A DNA stretch of 64,000 bases from CAWIMX01 sp963837345 (GTDB taxonomy: Bacteria; Acidobacteriota; Vicinamibacteria; Vicinamibacterales; CAVVIG01), in contig CAWIMX010000002.1 of the NCBI GenBank assembly GCA_963837345.1, positions 372,001-436,000 on the forward strand. The letters are read 5' to 3'. Position 1 is the first letter of the stretch. The number at the start of each line of letters is the position of its first letter. This document shows positions 20,789 to 30,937 of the stretch, one piece after another. The translations under genes and the position numbers were made by a program. Under the pieces are notes generated by a model. It searched no databases, was not told the DNA's origin, and saw only the letters and a program-made list of their open reading frames with translations.

Positions 20789-23008
20789 ATGAGATTCTCC
20801 ACCACCATCCCCGCCGTGTGGCTCGTGGCGCTGGCGGTCGCCGCGGCGCTCGCGCTGGCGTTCCTGGCGTATCGCCGGCCCCTGATGCCGCTCAGCCGCC
20901 GGCAGCAGGCGACGCTCGTCGCGCTTCGTGCGGCCGTTCTGGCCCTCGTGATCCTGATGCTCTTCCGGCCCTACGCGCTTCGCGCACCCGACGCGGCCCG
21001 CGACGCGGTCGTGGCCGTGCTCGTCGACCAATCGCAGAGCATGGGCATCGCCGACGGGACCGATGGGGCCACGCGCTTCGAGGAAGCGGTCGGGCTGGTG
21101 CGCGATCGGCTCGTGCCGTCGCTGGGGGGCCGGTTCGCGACCGAGCTCTTCACCTTCGGCGCCACGCTCGAAGCCGGCGATCCGACCGCGGCGACCGCCG
21201 ACGGCCGCCGGAGCGACCTCGCCGGCGCGCTCGACGCCGTGCGGGACCGGTACCGCGGTCGCCCGGTCGCCGGCATCGTCGTGATCTCCGATGGCGGCGA
21301 GACCAGTGGGATGCCCGCCGAGGGCGATGAAGGCGGACCGCCCGTGATCACCGTCGGCGTCGGCTCGCCGGACCTGCGCGATCGCGAAGTGACTGGCATC
21401 GTCGCCGGCGAGCAGCGCCTCGACGAATCGTCCGTGGACTTGCGCGTGTCGGCGGTCAGCCGCGGTTTCAGCCGCCGCCCGTTCACGCTGCAGCTCAGCG
21501 CCAACGGGCGGACGTTGGAGACGCGCACTTTGACGCCGGCGGCGGACGGTTCGCCGGTCGAGGCCACCTTGACCGTGGCGCCGGATCCGCTGACGCCCAC
21601 CGTGTACAAGGTCGAGATTCCGGCCGATCCGAGCGAGCAGGTGACGCAGAACAACGCCAGGAGCGTGCTGGTGCGCCCGGCGGGCCGCAAGCGGCGTCTG
21701 CTGGCGATCGAGGGGGCGCCGGGATTCGACCACAGTTTTCTGGCGCGGGCGTGGGCCCGCGACCCCGGCCTCGAAGTGGATGCCATCGTGCGCAAGGGCC
21801 AGAACGATGAGGGCGCCAACACGTACTTCATTCAGGCCGCCGAGGATCGGACGGCAGCCCTCGTCAACGGGTTTCCGGCGACGCGTGAGGACCTCTACGC
21901 GTACGACACCGTGATGATCGCCAACGTCGAATCGGACTTCTTCACGCGCGCCCAGCTGGACATGCTCGCCGACTTCGTGTCGGAACGCGGCGGGGGCCTC
22001 CTGATTGTCGGGGGCCGCTCGTTTTCAGTCCGGGGTTTTGCAGGGACGCCTCTCGAGCCGGCCCTGCCCGTGGAGCTGACCGACCGGCGCGGCGGCCTCG
22101 TGCTGCCCGGGTTTACCGGGCGCGGCGCGGCCAACAAGCTCCTCCTGACGCCCGACGGCGAGCGGCATCCGATCATGCGCCTGGGCGCGACGGCGGAAGA
22201 AAACACCGCGCGCTGGGCCGAGATGCCGGCGCTCGCCGGAGCCGCTCCGCTCGGGCAGCCGCGTCCCGGGGCATCGGTGCTGGCGGTGACGACCGAGGAG
22301 GGAGGAGCGCTGCGGCCGCTCATCGCCGTCGAGCGCTATGGGCAGGGCCGCTCGATGGTCTTCGGCGGCGAGGCGTCGTGGCGGTGGCGCATGCTGCTGC
22401 CGTCCGACGACCGGCGCTACGATCGCTTCTGGCGGCAGACGGCACGGTGGCTGGCCGGCCCTGCGGCCGATCCCGTCTCGGCCACGGCGACCGAAGCGGC
22501 CGAACCGGGCGATCTCGTGACGGTCGACGCCGTGGCGCGGACGCGCGCCTTCGAGGCGGCGCCCGACGCGCGATGGGAAGCGACGCTGACTGGGCCGGGC
22601 GAGCAGTCGCGCCCCCTGACCATGCGCCGGATCGACCGCGACAGCGCGCGATTCGAAGCGAGCGCGCGCGTCTCCGACGCCGGCCTCTACCGCGTGCAGC
22701 TGGAGGCGCGAAGCGGCACGACGTCGCTCGGCACGGTCGACCGGTGGGTCTATGTCGGCGGCTCCGATCGTGAATTCGCCGACCCGCGGCTGAACGCGGC
22801 GCTCCTGGCCCGCGTGGCCGCCCAGTCGGGTGGACGCTACGTGGCACCCGCCGACGTCGACGCGATCGGGCCCGAGCTCCAGACGGTTGCGCCGCCCGAG
22901 CGTGCGCCCGAGCGCTACGATCTGTGGGATCGCCCCTGGATGTTCGCGCTCCTCGTCGGCCTGCTTGCGGCGGAGTGGGTGTGGCGACGCCGGTGGGGAC
23001 TGCGATGA
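20789..23008 (+). CDS. VWA/glutamine-amidotransferase-like membrane protein
   Basis: 739 residues. Two N-terminal and one C-terminal membrane helices (MFALLVGLLAAEWVWRRRW) anchor a large extracytoplasmic part. A VWA-like domain has the metal site in VAVLVDQSQSMGIAD and VVISDGGETSG; a class-I glutamine-amidotransferase-like fold follows (FVSERGGGLLIVGGRSFSVRGF). The catalytic Cys expected of a true amidotransferase is absent, as usual in this group. It ends the Bat-type set and overlaps the next gene (ATGA). Just upstream (20761-20783) is a short direct repeat of GTCGTCAGTC. Confidence 0.8.
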   Translation: MRFSTTIPAVWLVALAVAAALALAFLAYRRPLMPLSRRQQATLVALRAAVLALVILMLFRPYALRAPDAARDAVVAVLVDQSQSMGIADGTDGATRFEEAVGLVRDRLVPSLGGRFATELFTFGATLEAGDPTAATADGRRSDLAGALDAVRDRYRGRPVAGIVVISDGGETSGMPAEGDEGGPPVITVGVGSPDLRDREVTGIVAGEQRLDESSVDLRVSAVSRGFSRRPFTLQLSANGRTLETRTLTPAADGSPVEATLTVAPDPLTPTVYKVEIPADPSEQVTQNNARSVLVRPAGRKRRLLAIEGAPGFDHSFLARAWARDPGLEVDAIVRKGQNDEGANTYFIQAAEDRTAALVNGFPATREDLYAYDTVMIANVESDFFTRAQLDMLADFVSERGGGLLIVGGRSFSVRGFAGTPLEPALPVELTDRRGGLVLPGFTGRGAANKLLLTPDGERHPIMRLGATAEENTARWAEMPALAGAAPLGQPRPGASVLAVTTEEGGALRPLIAVERYGQGRSMVFGGEASWRWRMLLPSDDRRYDRFWRQTARWLAGPAADPVSATATEAAEPGDLVTVDAVARTRAFEAAPDARWEATLTGPGEQSRPLTMRRIDRDSARFEASARVSDAGLYRVQLEARSGTTSLGTVDRWVYVGGSDREFADPRLNAALLARVAAQSGGRYVAPADVDAIGPELQTVAPPERAPERYDLWDRPWMFALLVGLLAAEWVWRRRWGLR

Positions 23009-24003
23009 GGGGCCGAGGGCGTCGCGGCGGTCGCTGGCGGCTGTCGATCGTCGCCTGCGCGCTGGCGCTCTGGCCCGTCCTGATGTCGAACGTCCTCGGC
23101 GAGGGCGGCGAACGCTTTGCCTTGATCGTCAGCGGGGCGTCGGCCGGGCAGCCCTACCAGAGCCGCTACGACCGATGGCGCGCCAGCCTGGCCGCCACGC
23201 TGCGGGATCGCTTCGAGTATCCGGCGGACCACGTCGTGCTCCTCGGCGAGACGGCCGGAGAAGGCGTGGGGGAGGCGACGCGCGAGGGCGTGCGCGGCGC
23301 GCTCCGCGGTCTCGCCCGCAGGCTGGGGCCGGCCGATCAACTGCTGGTGGTCCTGATCGGACACGGAACCGCCGCGAACGCCGATGCGGCCAAGTTCAAC
23401 CTGGTCGGCCCCGATTTGAGCGCCGTCGAATGGGCGGCGCTCCTGGCGGCCGTGCCGGGACGCCTCGTGTTCATCGACACGACCGCCGGCAGCGCGCCCT
23501 TCCTGCACGCCCTGGCCGGACGCGGCCGCATCGTGCTCACGGCCAACGATACGGCGGCACAGCAGTTCGAAACGGTGTTTCCCGAGTATCTGGTGCAGGC
23601 CTTCGAGGATCCCTCGGCCGACGCCGACAAGGACGGTCGCGTGTCGATCTGGGAGGCCTTCGTGTTCGCGAGCGACGGCGTGCGCACTCACTTCGAAGCG
23701 GCCTCCCAGCTGCCGACCGAGCGTCCGGTGCTCGACGACGACGGCGACGGCATCGGCCGGGAAGCGAGCGCCGAGGGCCGCGACGGCGAGCTTGCCCGCG
23801 CCACGTATCTGGCTCCCGAGGCGCGTCCGGCATCGGCGGATCCCGAGCTCGAGGCGCTGATCGCCGAGCGGGCGTCGCGGCAGGCCGAGCTCGACCGGCT
23901 GCGCGCATCCCGCGCCGCGCTGTCGCCCGACCGCTACGACGCCGAGCTCGAGCGGCTGCTCGTGGAGATTGCCCGGCTGTCGCAGCAGATTCGCGCCCGC
24001 TGA
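23005..24003 (+). CDS. Caspase-fold (C13/C14-like) protein, probably catalytically inactive
   Basis: 332 residues with a signal sequence. The core resembles bacterial caspase-like peptidases: ALIVSGASAGQPYQSRYDRW, then LLVVLIGHGTA with the catalytic-type His. The strand that should end in the catalytic Cys reads RLVFIDTTAGSAPFLHAL, with Thr-Ala in place of Cys. A C-terminal coiled coil (ELDRLRASRAALSPDRYD) closes the protein. The ATG at 23005 overlaps the stop of the VWA gene, making it the last gene of the run. It may be a pseudo-peptidase scaffold; enzymatic activity is not supported. Confidence 0.72.
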   Translation: MRGRGRRGGRWRLSIVACALALWPVLMSNVLGEGGERFALIVSGASAGQPYQSRYDRWRASLAATLRDRFEYPADHVVLLGETAGEGVGEATREGVRGALRGLARRLGPADQLLVVLIGHGTAANADAAKFNLVGPDLSAVEWAALLAAVPGRLVFIDTTAGSAPFLHALAGRGRIVLTANDTAAQQFETVFPEYLVQAFEDPSADADKDGRVSIWEAFVFASDGVRTHFEAASQLPTERPVLDDDGDGIGREASAEGRDGELARATYLAPEARPASADPELEALIAERASRQAELDRLRASRAALSPDRYDAELERLLVEIARLSQQIRAR

Positions 24004-24007
24004 CGCC

Positions 24008-24667
24008 TCAGCCCCACCACTCGTCGGGGCGTCGCCTCGGCTTGCGAAACAGGAACACGCCGACGACGCCCATCAGGAACCCGGCCACGTGGGCGGTGAA
24101 GGCGACGCCGCCGCCCGTGCTGGCGGTGGCGGCGATCGCGCCCGCGCTGAACAGCTGCATCAGGAACCAGAAGCCGAGGAGGAAGATGGCCGGGAGCTCG
24201 ATGATCTCGAAATAGAAGATGATCGGCACGAGCGTCAGCACGCGTGAATGCGGGTAGAGCACGAAGTAGGCGCCCATCACGCCCGCGATGGCGCCGCTGG
24301 CGCCGATCGTCGGCAGGACCGACGTGGCGTTCATCGTGATGTGCCCGAAGGCGGCGACGATCCCGCAGAGCAGATAGAACGCGATGAACCGTCCATGGCC
24401 GAGCCGGTCTTCGACGTTGTCGCCGAAGATCCACAGGTACCACATATTCCCGATCACATGCATCCAGCTGCCGTGCAGGAACATCGACGTGAGCAGCGTC
24501 ATGACGTGGAAGTCGGCCGGCACGACGCCATAGACCTGGAGGAACACCGGCAAGAGGTCGCGCGGAAATGACAGCTCGAAGAACCAGGCCGCCGCGTTCA
24601 GGGCGATGATGCCGATGGTGACGTAGGGGACCGTACGTGACGGGATGACATCCCGCAGCGGGATCAT
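24008..24667 (-). CDS. Rhomboid family intramembrane serine protease
   Basis: 219 residues with six membrane segments. The catalytic Ser is in TIGASGAIAGVMGAYF and the catalytic His in FTAHVAGFLMGVVG; the L1 loop motif is HGSWMHVIGNMWYLWIFGDNVE. The family cleaves single-pass membrane proteins inside the bilayer. It lies ten bases after the leuA stop and is probably cotranscribed with it. Its stop faces the caspase-fold gene, four bases away, so the two transcripts converge with no room for a terminator. Confidence 0.93.
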   Translation of the reverse strand: MIPLRDVIPSRTVPYVTIGIIALNAAAWFFELSFPRDLLPVFLQVYGVVPADFHVMTLLTSMFLHGSWMHVIGNMWYLWIFGDNVEDRLGHGRFIAFYLLCGIVAAFGHITMNATSVLPTIGASGAIAGVMGAYFVLYPHSRVLTLVPIIFYFEIIELPAIFLLGFWFLMQLFSAGAIAATASTGGGVAFTAHVAGFLMGVVGVFLFRKPRRRPDEWWG

Positions 24668-24676
24668 CCCGTCATT

Positions 24677-25897
<1,221 letters not shown>

Positions 25898-25968
25898 ACA
25901 CCCCCTTGTACCGGCTGGGCGGACTAAAAGTCAAAACGATAATGATTACGATATGATAAGACACCGTT
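25898..25968. promoter_or_regulatory. Divergent leuA/LysR control region with AT-rich direct repeats
   Basis: This 71-bp gap is far more AT-rich than its surroundings. It holds two 12-bp near-direct repeats (25936-25947 and 25948-25959), each starting ACGATA, and a perfect small dyad TAAT-G-ATTA at 25940-25948. LysR-type regulators typically bind such dyads in the gap next to their own gene and control the divergent neighbour, here leuA. The resemblance of GATAATGAT to a Fur half-site is noted but less compelling given the context. Confidence 0.55.
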
Positions 25969-26850
25969 ATGGATCTCAGCGAGCTCAAGATCTTCCTGGC
26001 GGTCGCCCAGGAGCGCAGCTTTTCGCGCGCGGCGGCCAAGGTCCATCGCACGCAGCCGGCGGTGAGCCAGGCCGTGCGGCGGCTCGAAGTCGACCTGGGC
26101 GAACAGCTCTTCGACCGATCGTCGAAGAACGGCACCCTGACCGACGCAGGGCGCGTCCTCGAGAACTACGGCCAGCGGCTGGTCCGGCTGGCCGAGGAAA
26201 CCGAGTCGGCCATGCGTGAGCTGCGCGACCTGCGCCGGGGCCGCGTGCTCGTCGGGGCCAACGAGGCCGCCGTGCACACGCTGCTGCCCCTCATTGCGCG
26301 CTTCCGCGTGAAGCACCCCGAGATCGCCATCGACGTCCGCCGCGTGCCTGCCCGCCAGATTGCCGTGGAAGTGCAGCAGGGGAGCCTCGACTTCGGCGCG
26401 CTCACGTTCCATCCGACCGAGCCCGGGCTCGTGGAAGTGACGGTGGGCACCGACGAGCTCGTGTTGCTGGTGCCGCCGTCGCATCCCCTCGCGAGGCGCC
26501 GCAAGGTGACGATGGAAGACGTGTCGGGCGAGCCGGTGGTCGCCCACAACGACCCGTCACCGGCGCGCGAGCGCGTGCTGCGTCTCTTTCAGGAGCGCCA
26601 GATCGAGCTGAAGATGATGATCGCGCTGCCCAGCCTCGACGGCATCAAGCGGGCGGTCGAGATGAAGCAGGGCGTGGCGCTTCTGCCCCGGCGCTGCGCG
26701 GTCACGGAAATTGCCAGCGGACGCCTCGTCGCCATTCCGGTCGCGGGCCTGTCGCGTCGTCGCGTCGTGAACCTCGTGTGCCGGCGCGATCACCGGTCGC
26801 ATGCGGCCGACGCCTTCCTGGAGGTCGCGCAGGAGAAGGGACGCGCGTGA
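25969..26850 (+). CDS. LysR-family transcriptional regulator
   Basis: 293 residues. Winged HTH at 1-60 (FSRAAAKVHRTQPAVSQAVRRLE) and a LysR substrate-binding domain from about 90 (GRVLVGANEAAVHTLLPLIARF). Divergent from leuA with 71 bp between start codons, and convergent towards leuD. The arrangement suggests it responds to a leucine-pathway intermediate, as LeuO- or IlvY-type regulators do, but the effector pocket cannot be read from the sequence. CysB-like sulfur regulation is an alternative. Confidence 0.9.
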   Translation: MDLSELKIFLAVAQERSFSRAAAKVHRTQPAVSQAVRRLEVDLGEQLFDRSSKNGTLTDAGRVLENYGQRLVRLAEETESAMRELRDLRRGRVLVGANEAAVHTLLPLIARFRVKHPEIAIDVRRVPARQIAVEVQQGSLDFGALTFHPTEPGLVEVTVGTDELVLLVPPSHPLARRRKVTMEDVSGEPVVAHNDPSPARERVLRLFQERQIELKMMIALPSLDGIKRAVEMKQGVALLPRRCAVTEIASGRLVAIPVAGLSRRRVVNLVCRRDHRSHAADAFLEVAQEKGRA

Positions 26851-26867
26851 GCGCGACGCCCGGTCGA

Positions 26868-27305
26868 CTACGGTCCGGCTATCTGCTGGGCTGCGCAGTC
26901 GTTGCTCCACACGCCGAGGTCGACGGAAAACAGGTTGGGGGCATCGTTGTCTGCCCAGGCCTGCGCGAAAAGTCGATAGACGCCGCGCGTGATCGTTCGA
27001 CGCGGACTGACGGCCCCCGATCGGATCGGGCCGATGTACAACCGTGCACAGGGGCTGCGCGGCGGAGCCGTCGCAGGGGCCGGCAAACAGCGTGGCGCAG
27101 CCGTCCGTCAGATGTCCTGATACAGGAATGCTCCGCTGGCCAGGAGCGTCGGCGGGTCGAGGGGAAACGTTGGATCGCGGCTGAAGACCAGCCGCCTCAC
27201 CAGACCGAGCCCGCACGCGCTGGTGCAGGACGACGACGCCAGCCCGTTGACGGCCAGACCGACAACGACGAGTCCTTGAAGGAACCAGGCCTGCTTGAAC
27301 GGCAT
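26868..27305 (-). pseudogene. Degenerate or frameshifted small secreted protein; otherwise non-coding gap
   Basis: Between the LysR stop (26850) and leuD (27336) there is no convincing intact gene. On the minus strand a possible start at 27305 gives a signal-like helix (AWFLQGLVVVGLAVNG) and a short Cys-containing stretch ending at 27108. A second frame continues with LTDGCATLFAGPCDG and a third with LYIGPIRSG to a stop at 26868. Together they could be one exported protein of about 140 residues with several cysteines and two frame breaks, directly downstream of leuD. No family is recognised. Confidence 0.3.
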
Positions 27306-27335
27306 GGCACGCGCTCCTGCCGCGGGCGACCGCGC

Positions 27336-27938
27336 TCAGCGGCTCGATGACCAGGCGCCCGTCACGTACGGCAGTCGATTCGCCACAGCCGTCACCTCGT
27401 CGAATCGCTCGAGGAGGAGCGCGGTCGGGTTCCATTGCCCGCTGAGGAACCCGTCGCGCAGCGCCGCCGGCAGAGTGGCCCCGACCCGCAGCGAGCCGGC
27501 GGCCACCTCCCCGGTGTCCACATGGGCCTCGATGGAGGTGCCCGGCGCGCGCTCGATCTCGCGCTGCAGCCGCGCGATCGAGTCGTGATCGGCGGCGAAG
27601 CAGGGCAGGCCGAGCACGGCGGCGTTCCCCTGGAAGATCTCCGAGAACGACTCGCCGACGATGGCCGCGATGCCGTAGCGGACGAGGCCCTGCGGCGCGT
27701 GCTCGCGCGACGACCCGCAGCCGAAGTTGCGGTTCACCACCAAGATACTGGCTCCCGCATACCGCGGATCGTTGAAGGCGTGCGCGGGATCGGCCGCGCG
27801 GTCGTCCTCGAACACGTGCTGCTCGAGGCCCTCGAACGTGACGGCGCGCAGGAAGCGCGCCGGCATGATGCGATCCGTGTCGAGATCGTCGCCCCGAAGG
27901 GGAAGACCGCGGCCGACGATGGAGATGATGGCGCTCAT
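27336..27938 (-). CDS. leuD: 3-isopropylmalate dehydratase small subunit
   Basis: 200 residues. The swivelling aconitase-C domain shows DDLDTDRIMPARFL and NFGCGSSREHAP, the substrate-binding signature of LeuD. It combines with LeuC to isomerise 2- to 3-isopropylmalate. It starts six bases after the leuC stop, so both are on one transcript in the usual order. leuB is not in the window. A C-terminal stretch ending AWSSSR is slightly longer than many LeuD proteins. Confidence 0.93.
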   Translation of the reverse strand: MSAIISIVGRGLPLRGDDLDTDRIMPARFLRAVTFEGLEQHVFEDDRAADPAHAFNDPRYAGASILVVNRNFGCGSSREHAPQGLVRYGIAAIVGESFSEIFQGNAAVLGLPCFAADHDSIARLQREIERAPGTSIEAHVDTGEVAAGSLRVGATLPAALRDGFLSGQWNPTALLLERFDEVTAVANRLPYVTGAWSSSR

Positions 27939-27944
27939 GGTGTC

Positions 27945-29342
27945 CTACGCCGGCACGGCGTCGAGCATCCGGCGGACGTCGGTCACCTCGCCCGCGACCG
28001 CGGCCGCGGCGACCATCGCCGGGCTCATCAGCAGTGTGCGGCCCGTCGGGCTGCCCTGGCGACCTTTGAAGTTCCTGTTCGACGAGCTGGCGCACACCTG
28101 GCGGCCCTCGAGCCGGTCCGGATTCATCGCCAGGCACATCGAGCAGCCCGCTCCGCGCCACTCGAAACCGGCGCGGCGGAAGATCTCGTCGAGGCCACGC
28201 GCCTCGGCCTCGCGCGCGACCAGCTGAGAGCCGGGGACCACGAGCGCCTGGACGTGGCGCGCCACCTTGCGGCCCTGCACGATTCGCGCGGCTTCCTCGA
28301 GATCCGACAGCCGGCCGTTGGTGCACGAGCCGATGAACGCCACGTCGATCTTCGTTCCCGCGACCTGTGCGCCGCGGCGGAAGTCCATGAACGTGAGCGC
28401 CTCCTCGTCGGCATCGCCCGGAATCGGCTCGTCGACGCCGACCGACTGGCCCGGGTTGATGCCCCAGGTGACGGTCGGGATGATCGCGGCGGCGTCGAGC
28501 GCGACGCGGTCGTCGTAGCGGGCGTCGGCGTCCGACGCCATCCCGCGCCACCACGCCACGGCCCGGTCGAAGGCCGCGCCCTGCGGCGCGAACGGCCGTC
28601 CCCGCAGGAACGCAAACGTGGTGTCGTCCGGGTTGACGTAACCGACACGCGCGCCGCCCTCGATCGACATGTTGCAGATGGTCATGCGCTCGTCGATGCT
28701 CATGCGGTCGATGGTGTCGCCGGCGTATTCGTAGGCGAACCCCACGCCGCCCTGGACGCCGAGGCGGCGGATGATCGTGAGAATGACGTCCTTGGCGTAG
28801 ACGCCGGGGCCCAGGCGGCCGCTGATCTCGATCCGTCGGACGCGGAGCGGGTCCATCGCGAGGCACTGGGAGGCGAGCACGTCGCGAACCTGGGATGTCC
28901 CGATGCCGAACGCGATGGCGCCCAGCGCGCCGTGCGTGGACGTGTGGCTGTCGCCGCACGCGATGGTCATGCCCGGCTGCGTAAGGCCGAGCTGGGGCCC
29001 GATGACGTGCACGATGCCCTGGTGCTCGCTGTCGGGCCCGCCGGGCGCGTACAGCGGGATGCCGTGCGCTCGACAGTTGCGCTCGAGCGCCGTCGTCATC
29101 TCCTCGGCCATCAGATCGAGGAAGGGGCGCTGGCGGTCGCGGGTGGGAACGATGTGGTCGACCGTGGCGAACGTGCGGTTCGGAAACGCCACCTTCCAGC
29201 CGTGCTGCCGCAGCATGTCGAACGCCTGCGGGCTCGTGACTTCATGCACCAGATGAAGTCCGACGAAGAGCTGCGTCTGGCCGCTCGGCAGAATGCGGAC
29301 GGCGTGCGCGTTCCAGACTTTGTGAAAGAGTGTCTGTGACAT
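27945..29342 (-). CDS. leuC: 3-isopropylmalate dehydratase large subunit
   Basis: 465 residues, normal for LeuC. Aconitase motifs: TIACGDSHTSTHGALGA, FIGSCTNGRLSDL and GCSMCLAMNPD, whose cysteines hold the [4Fe-4S] cluster that activates the substrate hydroxyl. It heads the leuCD operon and is divergent from the subtilase gene, with 26 bp between the start codons; a TAGAAT hexamer at about 29354 could be the -10 of the plus-strand gene. Confidence 0.95.
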   Translation of the reverse strand: MSQTLFHKVWNAHAVRILPSGQTQLFVGLHLVHEVTSPQAFDMLRQHGWKVAFPNRTFATVDHIVPTRDRQRPFLDLMAEEMTTALERNCRAHGIPLYAPGGPDSEHQGIVHVIGPQLGLTQPGMTIACGDSHTSTHGALGAIAFGIGTSQVRDVLASQCLAMDPLRVRRIEISGRLGPGVYAKDVILTIIRRLGVQGGVGFAYEYAGDTIDRMSIDERMTICNMSIEGGARVGYVNPDDTTFAFLRGRPFAPQGAAFDRAVAWWRGMASDADARYDDRVALDAAAIIPTVTWGINPGQSVGVDEPIPGDADEEALTFMDFRRGAQVAGTKIDVAFIGSCTNGRLSDLEEAARIVQGRKVARHVQALVVPGSQLVAREAEARGLDEIFRRAGFEWRGAGCSMCLAMNPDRLEGRQVCASSSNRNFKGRQGSPTGRTLLMSPAMVAAAAVAGEVTDVRRMLDAVPA

Positions 29343-29368
29343 AAGCCGCTCGGAATAGAATACGCTAG

Positions 29369-30937
29369 ATGTCCGCTTTGCGGTCCAGGCTTCTCGCGCT
29401 GGCGGTCGGCGCGCTCGTGATGTTCACCTTCCAGTCGAGCGCGCGCACCCAGGCGCCTTCGCGGTTCGAAGTCCGGGCCGGGGTCGGCCTCCCTGCGATC
29501 GATCAGAACATCGAGGTCGTGTCGCGGCGCGTGCCCGGCAGCGTCGAGGCGCGCCGGCGCGACGCGATGCGCCGCGAATGGCGGGTGGACCGCGCCGGGC
29601 GCGCGGGCGGCCGGTACATGCCGGGCCGGCTCGTGGTCAAGTTTCGCGACGGCACGTCGATCGGAGCGCGGCGCGCCGCGCTGTCCGACGTCGCGCCCGC
29701 CGCAGCGCTGGCCCCCAGGGCCGCGTACGCCGACTTCGACGTCGCTACGCTGGATCCCGCCGCCGACGTCGAGACGATTGCCGACGCGCTCGGCCGACGC
29801 GCCGACGTCGAGTACGCGCAGGCTGCCTACCGCTGGTCGACGCGGTTCACGCCGAACGATCCGCTCTATGGCCAGCTGCAATGGAATTTCCCGCTGATCC
29901 AGGTGGACCGCGCCTGGGACATTCAGCCGGAGGCCGGCTCGGCGATCACCGTGGCCGTCATCGACAGCGGCGTCGCCTATACGACGGCGACGGTCACGGC
30001 CGATCTGGACGCGTTCACGCAGGACGGCGTCGACTATCCCGCGCTCGGTCCCGTGACGATTCCCTATGCCGCCGCCCCGCAGCTCGCCCGATTCAGCCAC
30101 CCGCACGATTTCATCTGGGACGACAACACGCCGCTCGACTTCGAGGGGCACGGCACGCACGTGAGCGGGACGCTCGCCCAGACCACGAACGATCACATCG
30201 GCACGGCGGGCATCGCCTTCAACGTCACGATCATGCCGGTCAAGGTCGTCGACGGCCTCTGGGACGACCTGTTCGGCGCGCCGAACACCGGCACCGACGA
30301 CATCGTGGCCATGGGCATCCGCTACGCCGTCGACAACGGCGCCAAGGTGCTGAACATGAGCATCGGCCGCAACGGACCGCCCGCGCCCGTCGTGGAGGAC
30401 GCGGTGCGGTATGCGGTGTCCAAGGGCGCGTTTGTCGCGATCGCCGGCGGCAATGGATTCGCCGACGGCAATCCGACCGAACAGCTCGCCGAGATCGCGG
30501 CGCGGGTGCCCGGGGCCGTGTCGGTCGCCGCCGTCGATCGATCGAAGAGCCACGCGTACTACTCGACCACCGCCAGCTACATCGAACTGGCGGCCCCGGG
30601 CGGCGGCGGCGGATCGGAGGACGCGGGCTTCGTCTGGCAGCAGACGTTCAACTACACGTTCACCGACACGTTCCTGCGGCCGCCTGGCGAGTTCGAAGCG
30701 CCGCGCTTCGATGTGTTCGCCTACGTCGGCTACATCGGCACGTCGATGGCCACCCCCCACGTGTCGGCCCTCGCGGCGATGATCATGCAGCAGGGCATCA
30801 CCGATCCGGCGGCGGTCGAGGCCGTGCTCGAGCGCTTTGCCACCGATCTCGGCGCCTCGGGGCGCGACGACACGTACGGCTTCGGGCTGGTGAACGCGCG
30901 CGACGTGCTGCGGGGACTGGGCGTGGTGGCGCGTTGA
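29369..30937 (+). CDS. Subtilisin-like (S8) serine protease, secreted
   Basis: 522 residues. A signal sequence is followed by an inhibitor-like propeptide (PGRLVVKFRDGTSIGARRAA) and the S8 domain with all triad motifs: ITVAVIDSGVAY (Asp), GHGTHVSGTLAQ (His) and GTSMATPHVSALAAM (Ser). No C-terminal sorting domain is visible. Predicted extracellular or periplasmic peptidase, autoprocessed. The next gene begins with a TTG that overlaps this stop, indicating coupled translation of an outer-membrane beta-barrel-like protein. Confidence 0.92.
   Translation: MSALRSRLLALAVGALVMFTFQSSARTQAPSRFEVRAGVGLPAIDQNIEVVSRRVPGSVEARRRDAMRREWRVDRAGRAGGRYMPGRLVVKFRDGTSIGARRAALSDVAPAAALAPRAAYADFDVATLDPAADVETIADALGRRADVEYAQAAYRWSTRFTPNDPLYGQLQWNFPLIQVDRAWDIQPEAGSAITVAVIDSGVAYTTATVTADLDAFTQDGVDYPALGPVTIPYAAAPQLARFSHPHDFIWDDNTPLDFEGHGTHVSGTLAQTTNDHIGTAGIAFNVTIMPVKVVDGLWDDLFGAPNTGTDDIVAMGIRYAVDNGAKVLNMSIGRNGPPAPVVEDAVRYAVSKGAFVAIAGGNGFADGNPTEQLAEIAARVPGAVSVAAVDRSKSHAYYSTTASYIELAAPGGGGGSEDAGFVWQQTFNYTFTDTFLRPPGEFEAPRFDVFAYVGYIGTSMATPHVSALAAMIMQQGITDPAAVEAVLERFATDLGASGRDDTYGFGLVNARDVLRGLGVVAR

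Noticed and set aside
25936..25959. Fur box
   Set aside because: Only one half resembles GATAATGAT; neither flanking gene is an iron gene, and the LysR context explains the repeats better.
26557..28959. An 800-residue minus-strand ORF across leuD, leuC and LysR
   Set aside because: Arg/Gly-rich shadow translation typical of GC-rich DNA; leuC and leuD in the other frame are certain.
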